Assembly: GCA_016647705.1 (NCBI GenBank)
Contig: CM028338.1
Coordinates: 19,985,577-20,049,576 of the forward strand
Reading direction: 5' to 3'
From: Eucommia ulmoides
Taxonomy: Eukaryota > Streptophyta > Magnoliopsida > Garryales > Eucommiaceae
DNA length: 64,000 nt
A program made the translations under genes and the position numbers. The notes under the pieces are model-generated. The model saw only the letters and a program-made list of their open reading frames with translations. It was not told where the DNA came from and did not search any database. Numbering within the stretch: position 1 is the first letter of the stretch; each line of letters begins with the position of its first letter. Positions 22,670 through 32,799 of this stretch are shown piece by piece.

Positions 22670-24312
22670 TGGTAGCTCGTGAATACGCCGCTACTTTCAC
22701 TCGCAAGTATACGAGGTCAAAGTTTTAGTATAAATCGGGAGAGTTAGGGTTATCGTGTCCACAGGGATTGGTTTTAACTATTATTGAGTACTGCATTTGT
22801 CTTGACCTAACTTTATCTAGGCGAAAATAAATGTGTTTAAAATTAATAATACTAATACTAAGTTAATTAATCTAATTAAATTAACAATACTAATACAATT
22901 ATAAGATGTTTAGGGAAAGTATTTCCTAGGGATTAACTTTTGTTTACAAAAACGTGTTTGGTCTCGTTTTAGTTTACGTTAACGGCGTTAGACTTATCCG
23001 ACAATCTCAATTCGTAAACTCCACCGCCACCTCTCCCGAGTGTAAGACGAGTGATATAACACGACTTCGTGTCAACGAATAAGTCATTCTCAACGTATTA
23101 ATGACCCTAGGTCACGTGAGTCTTGTCCCAATGTCATTGATTGCACACAATCCTAATTCCCACTGGGTTATTGGATCATCGCGTTGTGTTTACCCTATTG
23201 ACAATCTCAATTCTAAAACTCAACAGCCACTTCTCCTGAGTATAAGACAGGGGAATACATGACTTCGAGTCAACAAAGAAGTCCCCCTCAACATCTTAAT
23301 GACCCTAGGTCACATGAGTCTTTCCCCGACGTCATCGATTGCCCACAATCTAATTCCCTCACTGGTTTTTAAATCATCGCGTTGTTTACCCTAGTCCAAA
23401 CCCTGGGTTACTTCTTCCGAGCGTCAAACACCATATTCTCGATATATCTATCTAAGCATGATAAACAAATAACATGGAAAACACAATCAAAATAATGAAG
23501 AACAACCGCTAACCAAACACAAACTCAACAAAACAACATTTTCATAAATATATTAATCCCTAGACAAAAACACTTTTAGCTCATGGCCATAGATGGTTAT
23601 ACAATGAAAACTAAGCTAAACATGCTCAAAAAACAATCCTAAGTTAAGAAATAAAATAAGGAACAAGAGAAACTTAGCCTAGGTCGAAGATTTATCTCTA
23701 AAACCATTTCAAGATCGTTCCCCCTTCTTGGTAATGTGATCTTCTCATTAGGATTTGAATGAGAACTCCCAAAACCTCTCTCTAAAATATACTAAGTCCT
23801 ATGGAGCTCTAATGGCTGGAGGAGAGGAGAAGAGGGAGTATAAATAGGAAAAATATCTAAAATAAATATCTAAATATGTGTAGAGGTGACCGCCGCGACG
23901 GTGGGATTTACCGTCGCGGTGGTAGAAGGTTGATTAGATTATCGCCGCGATTATCGTTTGATCACCGCGGCGATGGAACAGTGGCCTTACTCTCTGTATT
24001 TTGTACGCTATGGCGGTGAATTTACAGAGAGTTTGTGCTGGCTCTAAAGTTTAACCGCCGCAGCGGTGGTTTGGTCGCCTCGGCGGTAACTGCAGGTTTT
24101 GAATTTTATTTTCTTTGCCATTTTTCCACTGTTCTTCCATTATCTTTGATCCGATGTGATCATTTTTTATCCGTTTTCATACATTTTCACCTTAAACACT
24201 TGATTTAGTACAAAAAGAATAAAAACATATCAAAATATATTAAAACGTATTAAACATACTCGAAAACTAACAACATTCGGATTGGAAATAGATAGGTAAT
24301 TTACACCTATCA
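22670..24312 (-). repeat. 5' LTR of the gag-bearing element
   Basis: 1643 bp and pairs with 13273-14913. CCGCGG/TCGCGG motifs lie at 23890-24090; the first pair is 21 bp apart. The LTR is flanked on the right by CCATT (24313-24317), half of the target duplication. Confidence 0.85.
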
Positions 24313-24693
24313 CCATTTTCCCAAAATTGATCCAAGCCCAATTGATCTTTTTGAACCTCTGAGCCTACATTAGTGAAGAATAGATCTCGGGTCAAGCGTA
24401 TGGATTCCCTATACCTTAAAAGGTTTTAGTCATGAATTATATTGAGGGATAATCCCATATAATCAATGGATAGTTGTATATTTGAGTTTAATCACAGACA
24501 CACTAAAACAGGATCTAGAATAGCGATGAGGGAAAATCTTTCATCCGGTAGATGATAATCAAAACCTCTACATTTTTTTGGTTTTTAGTGTTTTCGTTTT
24601 TTAGTTTTCAATTTCATAATTAGTTTTTATATTTTCTTGTATTGTGTGGGTGTTTTGCTCAAGGACTAATAAAATTCTGAGTTTGGGGGTATT
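24313..24693 (+). repeat. Internal region piece 3 and PPT of the plus element
   Basis: This last 0.38 kb of the gag-less internal region continues from 13272 (CCCTTGGCC | CCATTTTCCC). It ends in the PPT GAGTTTGGGGGTATT at 24679-24693 and joins the LTR at 24694. Confidence 0.8.
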
Positions 24694-26315
24694 TGATAGG
24701 TGTGATCTACCTATCTATTTCCAAACCGAAATTGTTAGTTTTTGAGTACGTTTATTACTTTTTTAATATGTTTTTATTCTTTTTGTATTAAAAAAGGTAT
24801 GTAGGGTGAAAAGGTAGGAATATGGAGCATAAACGATCAAATCTTATCGAGTACAGTAGAAGAACGGTAGGAAAACGAGAAAGGAGACAATATTCTGAAA
24901 GAAGCCCACCGCCGCGGCGTCTAGACCACCGCCATGGCGGTGAAAATGTAGAGAAGACCCTATCTTGTTGAACGTCCACCGCCACAGCGGTGAGATCTAC
25001 CGCTGCAGCGGTTAAAATACAGTATGGTCACCAATTCCACCGCTTCCTCCATCGCTAAGGCAATCACTAGCCGACTTACCTCACCGCCGCGGTGGTCACC
25101 TCTGCACAAATTTAGATATTTATTTTAGATATTTTCCCTATTTATACCCCTTCCTCTCCTCTTTTTCGGCCATTAGAGCCCCATTAGACTAGGGATATTT
25201 TAGAGAGAGGTTTTGGGAGTGCTCATTCAAATCCTAAGAAGAAGATCACAAAGCAAAGAAAGGGGAGCGATCTGGAAACATTTTTAGCGACAAATCTTCG
25301 GACTAGGCTAAGTTTCTCTCATTCCTTTCTTTATTTCTTAACTTAGGATAGTTGTTCGAGCATGTTTAGCTTCATTTTCATTGTATAACCGGCTATGGCC
25401 ATGAGCTAAACGGGTTTTTGTCTAGGGATTAATGTAATTTATAAAATTGTTGTTTGTTTGAGTTTATGTTTCGTTAATGTGTGTTTTATAATAATTTCGA
25501 TTGTGTTTGCCATTTTTTCATGTTATTATACTTCTTTAGATAATTAGAGAATACGGGGTTTCACACTCAGGAGAGGTGACCCCGGATTTGGACTAGGGTA
25601 AATACAACACGACGATCCAGTAACCCGAGAGAGAGTTAGATTGTGGGCAATCGATGACGTTAAGGAGAGACTCATGTGACCTAAGGTCATTAAGATGTTG
25701 AGGGGGACTTCTTCATTGACACAAAGTCACATAGTCCCCCATCTTACACTCAGGAGTGGTGGCGGGGGAGTTTACGAACAGAGATTGTCGATAGGGTAAA
25801 CACAACGCGACAATCCAATTACCCAGGAGGAAGTTAGATTATATGCAATCGATGACGTTGCGGCAAGACTCACGTGACTTAGGGTCGTTAAGACATTGAG
25901 GGAGACTTTTTCATTGACATGAAGTCACATGTTCCCTCGTCTTACACTCGGGAAAGGTGGCGGGGGGGTTTACGAACTGAGATTGTCGGATAAGTCGAAC
26001 GCCGTTAACATAAACTAAAATAACATCGTACACGTATTCGTAAATGAAGTTAATCCTTAGACAATCTATTCCCTCAAAACTATCTCATTATTAATATTAG
26101 TATAGATAATTTAATTAGATTAAATAGATTAATATTAGTATTTAATTACATTCCATTTAGTTTCGCCTAAATAAAATTAGGTTTTGATAATCGTGGTAAT
26201 CGATAATGATCACAACCAATCCCTATGGACACGATAACCCTAGGTCTCCCGATCTATACTAAAACTTGATCTGAACACTTGCGGTGTAAGTGGTGACGCG
26301 TAACTGTGGCCACCA
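24694..26315 (+). repeat. Complete plus-strand Athila-like LTR
   Basis: 1622 bp, TGATAGGTGTG to GGCCACCA. Palindromes CCGCCGCGGCG, CCGCCATGGCGG and CCGCTGCAGCGG types lie between 24905 and 25100, upstream of TATTTATACCCC at about 25138-25149. It is the 3' LTR of the gag-less internal region and the 5' LTR of the gag-bearing one. Confidence 0.85.
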
Positions 26316-26321
26316 AGTTTT

Positions 26322-26339
26322 TGGCGCCATTGTCGGGGA
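26322..26339 (+). other. tRNA-Asp primer binding site
   Basis: TGGCGCCATTGTCGGGGA, two changes from the consensus, 7 bp after the LTR end. Confidence 0.85.
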
Positions 26340-26460
26340 TTGTGTTTTTTATTATTATTGATGTTGTGAGTAAATGACCAAATTTTACTTTAGGCATTTC
26401 TTTTGTGTATAAATTTTTCTTTGTAGTTTATGTTTTTGTTTTTCCATAGAGTGCTTGACG

Positions 26461-27376
26461 ATGTTAGATCAACAAGTGCTTTTACAATTCTTTCAACAGG
26501 ATTTTGAGCCATTTTACTATGCTTGGGATCGTTACAAGGATTTGCTACTCTGGTTTTTGAACCATCATTTTCCAAGGGAGTGTCAACTACTGAATTTCCT
26601 CGATGGGTTACAAGCCGCAACCAAAATGTGGGTGGAATGAGGAAATACTAGCACTTCTTTCTACCAACTAACCACAGACGAAGCTTATTAGTTGCTGGAA
26701 GACATGGTGGCCTTTGATTTTCATAGTTTCAATACTACGGCGCCATAGATTGACACTCCGGACCATGATTAGGATTCTTCCCCAATTCTGGAAGAAATAA
26801 TTGCTATTCTCATGGGGGAGACTCATAAAGTCTTGAGGGAAACGAATGACTAGATAAATAAGCACGAGGATCGTCTGGACAACATTGAGATGATTTGTAC
26901 TGAAATCGATGCGACCGTAATATCTCTTCATACGCAAATCGGTCAGCTCATCTTCTTGATTAAGGTCGAGTCAAACACGGTGGCACTGCGAGATTTACAA
27001 GCCACATTCAGTGAAAGCCACCATGTGGATACGGAGACAAGTAGGAGGTACTTGGGTAAGATCGATGGAGATTTACACATTCATCGTTGTGAATTTTCAC
27101 CATTCGAATTCCAGCTGGTGACGCCACCATCGATGCAAGACGATCATATTTATGAGGATCCGATGTGGCTCATTGATCATTCGCTGCCATTAGCAACATT
27201 TTTCCATGCCCACCAAGTATATGAGCCGGTGGAGCATCCTGTTGAGCCTAGGTCGATTAGAGACAAATCTCGCCAATCTTGAGGGCGTACTGATCTAAGA
27301 CCTATACGTAGTGTTGTATGACATATACTATGGGCAAAAGCCGCTATTTGATGAGCACTTTGGTGTGTTAAGTTGA
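26461..27376 (+). pseudogene. Gag-like protein of the non-autonomous family
   Basis: ATG at 26461 opens a frame with FEPFYYAWDRYKDLL and LLNFLDGLQAATKMWVE (residues about 17-60), the plant Ty3 gag signature. A TEAY.LLEDM-like segment follows. From 26890 in the same frame comes a 131-codon open stretch: a coiled-coil-like IDATVISLHTQIGQLIFLI, then ...ESHH..TETS, and QDDHIYEDPMWL near residue 230. The first ~274 codons stay in one frame, broken only by stop codons, several of which read as C-to-T or G-to-A changes. One frameshift near 27255 precedes the conserved YVVLYDIYY...KPLFDEHF end. Length is about 305 codons. No CCHC knuckle, protease or RT follows. It is related to 22524/17069-16461 and 63662-62691. 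Confidence 0.7.
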
Positions 27377-28911
27377 CGACCATAAACCAAGCGCTTCTTG
27401 GGAGGCAACCTAAGGAAAAATAAGTTAGATCTGTAGCAACCGATTTGATTGGGAGGCGAGATTCTCTTGCCTCCCAGATATGTGTTCTAAACCCCTGCAT
27501 TTATTATCATGCTATAAACTGTCATTGGGATCACTAATAGAGTTGTTGTGATCATTACCTGTTTAAGTCGGATGTGATGTGTTAGTATAGTATTATGTGT
27601 TTAGTTGTAGTTTATGTTTTGTTTTACGTGTGCATGTTTGTTTAGGGTAGTTTTTGTGCATGTGCGGAGTTTTGACTTCATTTGGGCCATTACCCGATGA
27701 TGAGTCTGTCCTCTAGTTATTTATTGTGGTCGAGCATAAAGCTCATGCATGTATGTTCTGTGTGCTCAACGTTATGTTTTAGTAATAGTTATTATAAATC
27801 CTACTTGCACGAGCACGAAAACTCATTATATAACTGTCTAATTGATTTGAAAATGATTATCTGTCACCTAAATTCATGACATTAGGGTTTCTAGAACTTG
27901 ATTTAGGGGAAATTCGAGCGAAATCCTAGGTGAGGTTATTCAGGAGATATGATTTAGGCATTCGTTTTTCTCGCTTGAGCCTTTTGAAGCCTACCTTGTG
28001 TTTATCTCTCATTACGCTATCGAAGCCTAATAACCATTTCAATTCTAAACACTTAAACAAATACCCTAGCCATTTAAACGTTTTCCAAACCTTTATCGCT
28101 TAACAAAAGGCACAATTTTGAGTGAATCAAGCTAGCAGTTGCAAATGCTACTTGAACTGAGCGGTTTGGTTAGGGCGAACTTTATATTGGTTCGGTATTA
28201 GAGTACTCACTTGTCATTTTTTGTTTGTATTTCACACATCCCTTCAATTGTAACAAATCAAAAAAGTTTGGGGGTGTGTTTGTTGATTTTGAAAAAAAAA
28301 AAAAAAAAAGTATGTAAATATAGTTTATTTTCATTTCTTTTTGACAAGTGAGTACGATGGTCTTAATAGATTGTTCAGGGTTGTTTCAATTTAACTGTGG
28401 GGTTTCGAGTGTGAGTGTGCCGAGCGATGTGCCTTGGGTAACGTTAAGTTAACAACGTTAACCCGTTTTCTTTTCAAATATACTCTTGACCATTTGTCCT
28501 AAACCGAACCAAGACTAATTGATCTTTTTGAACTTCCAAGCCTACATTAGTGGAGAATAGATCCCGGGTCAAGCCTATGGATTCCCTATACCCTCGGGTT
28601 TTTCTATCATGCGCTTATATGGTTGATAATCTAATCCGATTAACGGATAGTTATATATTTAAATTTCAAGCACACACACTTTAACAGGATCTATAATGGC
28701 ACTTACTATTATAAATGTTGAAACTCTAGAACACTACATGGTGTGTTTTTATGCTTGAACTTGATAGGATTGGGGGCCGATGAGGGATAATCCGTTTGGT
28801 TGGAAGATGATACTCAAAACTTGTACATATTTGTTTTTCGTGTTTTTCATTTTTAGTTTTTAGTTGTTATATTTTCTTTTATTGTGTGAGTGTTTTGTTC
28901 AAGGACTAGCA
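27377..28911 (+). repeat. 3' internal region after gag, truncated
   Basis: Non-coding. It holds the GCGCTTCTTGGGAGGCAACC box at about 27389-27408, then the long dyad with arms 28203-28215 and 28343-28356. A clear PPT-like AAGTTTGGGGGTGTG lies at 28264-28278, and the GTAACGTTAAGTTAACAACGTTAAC dyad is near 28437-28462. It stops at about 28911, just short of the PPT, against copia LTR sequence. Confidence 0.7.
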
Positions 28912-29070
28912 TGCACCTAGAGCTTATTACACTTATCCGCTGCTATAAAGATAGTAATTAATTTTAGAATAAAATTAATTATTTGATTTTTTAAGTGTTA
29001 TTATTCTAATAATTTTTTAATACTACCGAATTCAACCCCCCCTCTTAAGTAGCTTACTGGGCCAACAAAT
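28912..29070 (+). repeat. Copia LTR 3'-end fragment
   Basis: It matches 1715-1889 and ends CTTACTGGGCCAACA at about 29066. It is the counterpart of the fragment left of the plus-strand array. The two may be parts of one copia LTR region separated by the array, with bases lost at both joins. Confidence 0.55.
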
Positions 29071-30125
29071 CATAAAGATAAATTTAAACTTCAACTAAGC
29101 TTGACCCTCAACAGTCCCTAGCGGAGTCGTCAATTGACGCACCTCAGACTTTGATAAAGAGGAAAAAGACAATGAGAAGAAAAGGAAGACAAGGTTTGGT
29201 TTTCTCCCTCTTGTAATTCTCAAAAATCAGTTTATTTTAGAAAACATAGTTTCAAGGGTTTTTTATGTTTCGGTTTTAAAAACGTTCTGTGGGCTGGGAT
29301 TTATTTAAAAAATTGAGTCACCACCTAGCATTGAGTTAAATGGTGCACTAGGTTACAGGAATTTTAAAAACAAAAAATTATCTTTAGCTAAAAATAACCC
29401 AAGTTTTGACTAAAAAATAATCGGTCTTTACCATAGATTTTCTTTAAAGTTTGGGGGTTAGGTATGCTTGGGGAAAGTGTTAGGAACCCCAAGATACTCG
29501 TCCGAAGATGGTACATAAGTTTAAATAGATCTTTACGTTTAAACAAGTCCAAGTAATTTCTTTCGATTTTGGTTAACCCATTAATTCCCATTTTTTATAT
29601 TTTTTGTCTTTTTATGTATTTTTTATGTAAGAAAACAAGAATATTATTTATTAGAAGCAACAAATAAAACAGATTGAAAATAAACAATAAATGTCCCCCT
29701 TTTAGACCACCTGTCGATTATAGAATAATCAACAAGTCTGACCCTGGGGGGATTTTATTTGGACAATTAACTTAACAAAAGTAGTTTATTTATTTTTTTA
29801 AAAAGAAGAAAAAAGAGTAAAATATTTTAACAAGTTTGGCACCAAGTATTTTCATATTGAAAAATTTTATGTGAAAAACTCCTTTTTTATTTTTTATTTC
29901 TTTATTTCTTTTTTGTTTATTTAAGAAAAGTAAGAACATAACATGACCCAAATGGTAAGTGGATATGCACGTTTGATTTTGTCAAGAACACTCCAGCCGA
30001 ACTTATTTTCTTGGGCAAGTTTAGTGTTAAGGTTTACTTTGTTAATAGAAAAGAAAAGAAAACAAATGAAGACGAAAACGTTTCTGAAGAAGGTGCACAC
30101 TTATTCCCGAAGGAATAGAGGTCCT
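29071..30125 (-). repeat. Ogre/Tat-like LTR and PBS fragment (left part)
   Basis: On minus, TGACGACTCCGCTAGGGAC (29114-29132) resembles the TGGCGACTCCGCTGGGGA-type primer site of Ogre/Tat elements. On plus, GAGTCACCACCTAGCATTGAG (29314-29334) and GAAAGTGTTAGGAACCCC..GATACTCGTCCG (about 29475-29506) resemble phrases common in Ogre-type LTRs. No coding was found. Identification rests on remembered family resemblance. Confidence 0.45.
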
Positions 30126-31736
30126 TGATAGGTGTAAAATACCTATCTAATTCTAAACCAAATTTGCCAGTTTTCGAGTATTTTATTGAAGTTTGAATAT
30201 CGTTTTAGCTGTTTTTATTAGTCAGGAGTAGGGACGTAAACAATCGGCAAACTGAGCGAAATGGTGTGAAAAGGGTAGCCAAAAAGATGAAAAAATGAGG
30301 TTTCAAATAACAGAGCAATTCTGCCTAGGTAAAGTATCCACCGCCTAGGCGGAAATTCATCACAAAGTTGCAAAAGCTGAAGAGTTGAAATCCGCCTAGG
30401 CGAAGTTTCCACCGCCTAGGCGAAAATTCGTCAGAAGGTTGCAAGGGCTGAAGTATTGAATCCACCTAGGCGAAGTTTCCACCGCCTAGGCCGAAATCGA
30501 TTAGAACGCTGGAAGTACTAAACTACTGGAAGAGCTACACTGCTGTAAATCCTCCTAGGCGAAGTAGCTACCGCCTAGGCGAAATTCCGTCAGAAAGAAA
30601 GGGAGCCAAGAAGTTAGTCCTCCGCCTAAGCGAAGATTCTCCCGCTTAGGCAGAATTCTAACCGACTTAAACTCCGCCAAAGAGAAGTTTCTACCGCTTA
30701 GGCAGAAGTCGCAGACCAGTCCAAAATATCTGTTTAGATATTTTTTAACCCCTAGGCCAATAAATACCCCTTGCCCACGTCTAAAACTTGTTGTTGAAGA
30801 AACCTAACCCTATTAAAAATCTCTTAAGCTATATTTTGAAGATCAAGAAGGAGGTTCATCATTCGGATAAAGAAGGATAACTTGCGGATCGATCATTAGT
30901 GACAGTGAACCGTTTCACTTCCAGATTTGATCGTTTCTATCTTGTTTTATTCTTTGTAATCACTTTTTCATATCTAAGAATGTTGAATCCCTCTTATTTT
31001 GTATGGTATATGGCTAAGATCTTATAGTAGTAGTTAAATGTTACTTAGGTGTAGTCGAAATCATGTAATCGTTTGGTTCAATGAATTAATGTTACTTTAA
31101 CGTGTTGTTTGTCTAAATCTGATTGTGTTTACCGTTATTCTTAATATTATGCTTGTATAGATAAAACGAGAATACGGGGTTTGATACTCGGGAGAGGTAA
31201 CCCCGGATTCGGACTAGGGTAAATACAACGTGACTTTCTAACGACCCGGGAGGGCGTTAGAACGTATGCAACCCATGACGTTGGCTCAAAACTCACGTGA
31301 CCTAGGGTCGTTAAGGTGTTGAAGGGGACTTTTTCATTGACGCGAAGTCGTGTAATCCCTCGTTTTACACTCGGGAGAGGTAGCGGAGGAGTTATTAATA
31401 CAGAGGTTGTCGGATTAGATAAAAACCTTTATAGCTAACTAAATGAAATCGATTATGCATTATATGAAAGAGATTAATACCTAAGTAATTAGTGTAATTA
31501 AAACTAAGTTAATAGTTGTCATTTATCTTAGTATAGTAATTAGAAAACAAACAAAATTTGATTAGTCGAGATAATATGAAACTATTGAAATCGCAATACT
31601 CAACCGAATTACTTGCCATTCCCAGTGGAACGATATCCGATCCTACAAGATCCATTATATTAAAACTAGACCTCGTACACTTGTGAGTAGTCCAATTACC
31701 GCGAGAAGAAAAAGGTTGTGAATCCTCGCGCGTACA
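30126..31736 (+). repeat. Solo Athila-like LTR
   Basis: 1611 bp from TGATAGGTGTAAAATACC to CGTACA. GTCCT (30121-30125) on the left and ATCCT (31737-31741) on the right form a target duplication with one difference. No PBS or PPT is attached, so the internal region and one LTR were probably lost by LTR-LTR recombination. It sits inside the Ogre-like LTR. Confidence 0.8.
30320..30765 (+). promoter_or_regulatory. Solo-LTR U3: six palindrome pairs in tandem
   Basis: Pairs are centred at 30326.5/30346.5, 30397.5/30417.5, 30467.5/30487.5, 30556.5/30576.5, 30627.5/30647.5 and 30679.5/30699.5, every one 20 bp apart. Pair-to-pair distances are 71, 70, 89, 71 and 52 bp, so the region is a decayed ~71-bp tandem repeat. 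A TATA-like AATAAATACCCC lies at about 30759-30770. In pair 5 CCTAAG is opposite CTTAGG. Confidence 0.65.
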
Positions 31737-31741
31737 ATCCT

Positions 31742-32799
31742 CACTTTCTTCCGACTTTTAGCCACAAAAGTGTAGATAGAATAATATATAAAGGGTGCCA
31801 CTCCATGATCTGAGACATAGGGTTAGTCGATGATCTAGGCTTATATATATAAGGGTGTCACTCCACAAGCCTGAGACATAGGGCCAGGCTGTGATCTATG
31901 CTAGCGTGAAATGGCACAGAGTGAGAAAAGTAAATGTTAGTTATTAGTAGTTAGTAGTTAGTAGTGCATCATCGGTTTTTTATTTTAAGTTCAATGGAGT
32001 TTGGTTTCATGTATTCTTGATAAAGTCAAAGATGTTTTGCATATACCATAGTGTTCTTGTTATTCTTGGCACAAAACAAGTTATTTACACTATTTACATG
32101 ATCTAAGACACTAGAATAACCAAAGGAACACTATATACAAACAATATAAAGGTACTAAACTAACAAAATTAAAAAGGAGTTTAAGAGAAAGTTACCTAAC
32201 TTAGGGGAGTGGTCTTTCCTTAAGTATTTTCCCTTCTTCGCTTTCTTTAAATCTTCTTCCTTTTGCTCGACTGTTCTTCCATAACTTCTTGAACACTTGT
32301 TAGAAGAGTGTCAAGAACACTTTTGAAAAGCTTTTTTGTAAGGATTTGAGGTTTTTTTAAGGGGTCGAAATCTTAATGAATCCAAGGAACCGAGAGAGAA
32401 ATTCGAGCCTAGAGAGAGAAGGGGTCTGGCCAAGCCTGCAATCAAATGAAAACATACGGCCTTTTATGGACAATGGTATGCTTGTGCATTCACAAATGCG
32501 CAGGCACTGCTAGCCTGTTTTCAATGGCAATTTGAAGTCATTTAAGGCCATTAAATACCATTAATGTCTAGAACCTTAGTCACAAGATCAAGATATTCAT
32601 AGCTTAGGTAAGCAATTATGAAGATATTGTAACAATGACCATAATGTTGCAAAATATTGATAGAGAATTCGTCATGATCAACAATATCTCTTCGAAAATC
32701 TTGATCATTAATTCCCTATTAAATGCCCCCATTAATGTTATTTAACGCTTGTTTAATGCTTGATTTAATGGTAACTAGTTCGGTTGGCTTTGTAAACAC
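31742..32799 (-). repeat. Ogre/Tat-like LTR fragment (right part)
   Basis: AT-rich non-coding DNA, probably the continuation of 29071-30125. Two copies of a ~61-bp unit (AAGGGTG.CACTCCA...TGAGACATAGGG) lie at about 31789-31905. No ORF or boundary could be supported, and the extent is inferred only from position. Confidence 0.3.

Larger units (their letters stand above)
13273..24312 (-). mobile_element. Gag-bearing Athila-like element, itself interrupted
   Basis: LTRs lie at 13273-14913 and 22670-24312 (1641 and 1643 bp, both with CCGCGG-type palindromes). The internal region is split into 14914-17069 and 22149-22669 by the element at 17070-22148. Without that insert the internal region is about 2.67 kb, like the element at 61128-63807. 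Flanks CCCTT (13268-13272) and CCATT (24313-24317) form a target duplication with one difference. Confidence 0.85.
2366..28911 (+). mobile_element. Plus-strand Athila-like array, split by two insertions
   Basis: The pieces, in order, are a truncated LTR (2366-2998), internal DNA (2999-3430), the insertion 3431-12317, internal DNA (12323-13272), the insertion 13273-24312, internal DNA (24318-24693), a complete LTR (24694-26315) and a second internal region (26316-28911) that breaks off about 15 bp before its PPT. Removing the insertions joins the internal text exactly at target duplications TGTAG and CC(C/A)TT. The first internal region is gag-less (about 1.76 kb) and the second carries gag. 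One LTR is therefore shared by two different internal types. Copia LTR fragments lie on both sides. Confidence 0.8.
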
